Both the position numbers and the translations under genes were made by a program. Shown here piece by piece: positions 5,364 through 7,113 of a stretch of DNA of 7,113 nucleotides. Below the pieces are notes generated by a model, which saw only the letters and a list, made by a program, of their open reading frames with translations, was not told the origin of the DNA and ran no database searches. The stretch is taken from contig JAGFXS010000070.1 of NCBI GenBank assembly GCA_017861415.1, positions 1 through 7,113 of the forward strand, in the 5' to 3' direction. The stretch comes from Bacillota bacterium. GTDB lineage: Bacteria; Bacillota; Clostridia; Oscillospirales; Oscillospiraceae. The first letter of the stretch is position 1. Each line of letters opens with the position of its first letter.

Positions 5364-6398
5364 ATGGCTTATCAATTTGAAACCGTGAGACTGGAAAAAG
5401 GTATGTACAATGAGGCGGGACACTCTTTCTCGGAAGTACTGGAGAAATGTGACCCATCCGAACATTACAAGGGCACCAGCCTTGAGAGTCTGGATGCCTA
5501 TCAGCGCCAGCTCAAGCGCTTTGACATCAAGGTGAGCGGCTCGGCCTCGGATGTGGTGTCTAAGTTCTTCGCCTCCTGGGAGTCCGCCGTGCTCTTCCCT
5601 GAATATGTGGCAAGAGCTGTGCGGCAGGGGATGGAGGAAAATGACCTCATTCCCTTAATTACCGCCGCCGAAACCCGCTTTGACGGCATGGATTACCGCG
5701 CTGTTACCTCCGCACCCAGAGAAGAGGACAAGGTCTTAAAGTTCGTGGCCGAGGGCGCCGCCATCCCCCAGACGGAAATCCACGCAAAGGAGAATTTGGT
5801 GAAGCTCCACAAGCGGGGCAGAATGCTGGTGGCTTCCTATGAGGCAATCAAGTTCCAGAAGCTGGACACCTTCTCTGTGACCCTGCGCCAGATTGGTGCC
5901 TACATCAACCGGATGCACCTGCAGGATGCCATAGGTGCCATTCGGGATGGCGACGGCAACCAGAATCCTGCCAAAGTCTTCAAGGTGGGCACCGGTCCCA
6001 TCGGCGGCACGGCGGGCACCCTGTCTTATGAGGCTCTGGTGGACTTCTGGAATCAATTCGATCCCTATACATTGAACACTCTTTTGGTCAGCGGCGATGT
6101 GATGAGCGCCATCCTTAAAATGAAGGAAATGCAGTCCCCTGCCGCCGGGCTGGACTTTCAGGGTACCGGCAAATTGGTGACCCCCCTGGGGGCTGTCCTC
6201 CTGAAGAGCGCCGCCGTGCCCGCGGGCACCATCATCGGTCTGGACAAGAACTATGCACTGGAGCTCATCCGCGGCACCGATGTTCTGGTGGAGTACGATA
6301 AGCTCATCGATCGGCAGCTGGAGCGGGCCGCCATCACCAGTATTTCCGGTTTCTCTAAGATCTTCCCCGAAGCCTCAATGGTTCTGGAGCTTTCTTGA
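5364..6398 (+). CDS. Major capsid protein (HK97-fold type)
   Basis: A 344-residue protein, probably the shell subunit. The first 70 or so residues are charged and likely form an N-terminal arm or a short scaffold-like extension (RLEKGMYNEAGHSFSEVLEK). FPEYVARAVRQGMEENDL at about 78-95 begins the core. The stretch with AEGAAIPQTEIHAKENLVKLHKRGRMLVASYEAI resembles the E-loop/P-domain strands and spine helix entry of HK97-fold capsids, and the C-terminal half has the alternating Gly-rich turns and strands of the A domain. Length fits the family. The ribosome binding site is GGAAAGG at 5347-5353. Other ATGs nearby are out of frame or too close to it. Position after protease and decoration genes and before adaptor genes strengthens the call. 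Whether the arm is cleaved by the upstream protease is unknown. Confidence 0.9.
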   Translation: MAYQFETVRLEKGMYNEAGHSFSEVLEKCDPSEHYKGTSLESLDAYQRQLKRFDIKVSGSASDVVSKFFASWESAVLFPEYVARAVRQGMEENDLIPLITAAETRFDGMDYRAVTSAPREEDKVLKFVAEGAAIPQTEIHAKENLVKLHKRGRMLVASYEAIKFQKLDTFSVTLRQIGAYINRMHLQDAIGAIRDGDGNQNPAKVFKVGTGPIGGTAGTLSYEALVDFWNQFDPYTLNTLLVSGDVMSAILKMKEMQSPAAGLDFQGTGKLVTPLGAVLLKSAAVPAGTIIGLDKNYALELIRGTDVLVEYDKLIDRQLERAAITSISGFSKIFPEASMVLELS

Positions 6399-6413
6399 TG
6401 GCACGTCCTTTGT

Positions 6414-6422
6414 GGGGAGGAG
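6414..6422 (+). promoter_or_regulatory. Ribosome binding site deciding the adaptor start
   Basis: GGGGAGGAG lies 4 nt before ATG 6427. This argues against a start at the frame's first ATG (6253), deep inside the capsid gene. Confidence 0.65.
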
Positions 6423-6426
6423 CCTT

Positions 6427-6798
6427 ATGATATCAAATATTTTAGCCACGGCAACACTCTTTCTGGGAGAGGTCCTGCCGCAGGATGAACAGCAGGTGCT
6501 GGAGGGTTTTTGCACCGAGGCCTTCAATCATTGGTCCCGCCGCCTCAAAGATGGGGTTGCTCTCGAGGCTTGCCAATTCGCCCTTGTCCCAGCCTGCGCT
6601 TTGACCGCCCTGGAGGGATTCCTCATGGGGAGAGAAGGGGCGGCTGCCCCAATTTCCTTTACAGCGGGGGAGGTGTCTCTCCGCCAAGAAGGCGGAAACT
6701 TCATGATCCGTCTACAAGGACTAAGGGCGGCGGCGGAGAGGCTAATGGCCCCCTACGTGCCTGATGAGGGTTTTTATTTCCGGGGGGTGCGGGGATGA
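6427..6798 (+). CDS. Putative head-tail adaptor protein
   Basis: A 123-residue protein, MISNILATATLFLGE onward. It is largely helical in appearance, with a central Cys/Ala-rich helix (EACQFALVPACALTALEGFLMG), a strand pair around ISFTAGEVSLRQEGG and a C-terminal helix ending in AAAERLMAPYVPDEGFYFRGVRG. Small helical proteins directly after the capsid gene commonly form the adaptor ring below the portal (HK97 gp6/SPP1 gp15-like role). I recognise the pattern and position rather than a firm family motif. The N-terminus is somewhat hydrophobic, but not a convincing membrane segment. It starts 28 nt after the capsid stop and ends in an ATGA overlap with the next gene, indicating coupled translation. 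Confidence 0.6.
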   Translation: MISNILATATLFLGEVLPQDEQQVLEGFCTEAFNHWSRRLKDGVALEACQFALVPACALTALEGFLMGREGAAAPISFTAGEVSLRQEGGNFMIRLQGLRAAAERLMAPYVPDEGFYFRGVRG

Positions 6799-7113
6799 GG
6801 GCCTTTGAGACCGTCCTCGCTCGCTATGGAAAAATCGTGGAACTGAGAGAGACGACCGAGGGGGCGGGATTGGTCACTGCCGCGTTCCTTCAGGCTATCA
6901 GGGGGAAGGACGACCGGGCGGTGATCCCTACCAGTATGGGGAATTTGCGGGAGGAGACTTTCCTCTATTTGGGAGATCCCAACTGCGCCCTCAATCATTT
7001 AGAGGAGGGCGGGGTGCTCTGTGACGGCATCTTGTATGAAGTGCTCAGTGCCCGGCTGGTGTGCATGGGAAACCGGCCCAGCCATTGGCGGGCCATTCTG
7101 AAGGTGAAGGAGG
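6795..7113 (+). CDS. Putative head-closure/minor head protein (partial, 3' cut)
   Basis: An open frame running off the right edge, with 106 codons visible and no stop. It starts MRAFETVLARYGKIVEL at ATG 6795, overlapping the previous stop (ATGA). The preceding GGGGTGCGGGG run is at best a poor ribosome binding site, so translation probably depends on coupling. The visible part contains TFLYLGDPNC, GGVLCDGILYEVLSARLV and a terminal RPSHWRAILKVKE. This beta-rich layout, with a 'DG-x-x-Y-x-V-x-x-A-R' strand and a Trp-containing last strand, resembles small head-closure (stopper) or minor capsid proteins that follow the adaptor in Clostridia prophages. The C-terminus is outside the window. Confidence 0.6.
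   Translation, partial: MRAFETVLARYGKIVELRETTEGAGLVTAAFLQAIRGKDDRAVIPTSMGNLREETFLYLGDPNCALNHLEEGGVLCDGILYEVLSARLVCMGNRPSHWRAILKVKE

Noticed and set aside
6253..6426. N-terminal extension of the adaptor gene into the capsid gene
   Set aside because: This is an open frame read across capsid codons. A good ribosome binding site precedes ATG 6427.
1..7113. CRISPR array, tRNA, IS element or defence system
   Set aside because: I saw no regularly spaced repeats, no tRNA-like cloverleaf, no transposase frame, and no recognisable defence protein on either strand.

Overview
The window looks like the left edge of a prophage, or of a domesticated phage-derived gene cluster, in a Gram-positive Clostridia-type bacterium. 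A gut Oscillospiraceae relative is my impression only. The basis is the strong AGGAGG-type ribosome binding sites before most genes, moderately GC-rich genes separated by AT-rich spacers, an Oscillospiraceae-like flavour to the phage proteins, and an HK97/PBSX-style packaging and head gene order.

Positions 1-1060 hold two non-phage genes of unknown function. A 58-residue hydrophilic protein is on the + strand (178-354). A 154-residue membrane-anchored protein is on the - strand (434-898). They converge on a perfect 14-bp bidirectional terminator hairpin (391-422). An AT-rich spacer (899-1060) follows, with weak promoter-like boxes on both strands and a perfect TGTACAT/ATGTACA palindrome just before the phage operon.

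From 1061 to the right edge every gene is on the + strand, in the classic order of a tailed-phage DNA packaging and head module: small terminase (probable), large terminase, portal, prohead protease with a zinc-knuckle-like segment and a coiled-coil tail, a small probable decoration protein, the major capsid protein, a putative head-tail adaptor, and a head-closure-like gene cut by the window end. Genes are packed tightly with ATGA or short overlaps, so they are probably one transcript with translational coupling. The large terminase and small terminase cut and pump DNA through the portal into a shell built from the capsid protein. The protease matures the shell, and the last two genes prepare the portal for the tail.

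Two places break the tight packing and are the best leads. One is a 180-nt non-coding gap (4819-4998) between the protease and decoration genes that can fold into several nested hairpins. The other is an 8-bp hairpin that contains the large terminase stop codon (2662-2682). No integrase, repressor, tRNA, CRISPR array or IS element is visible. No defence or other accessory system was found.
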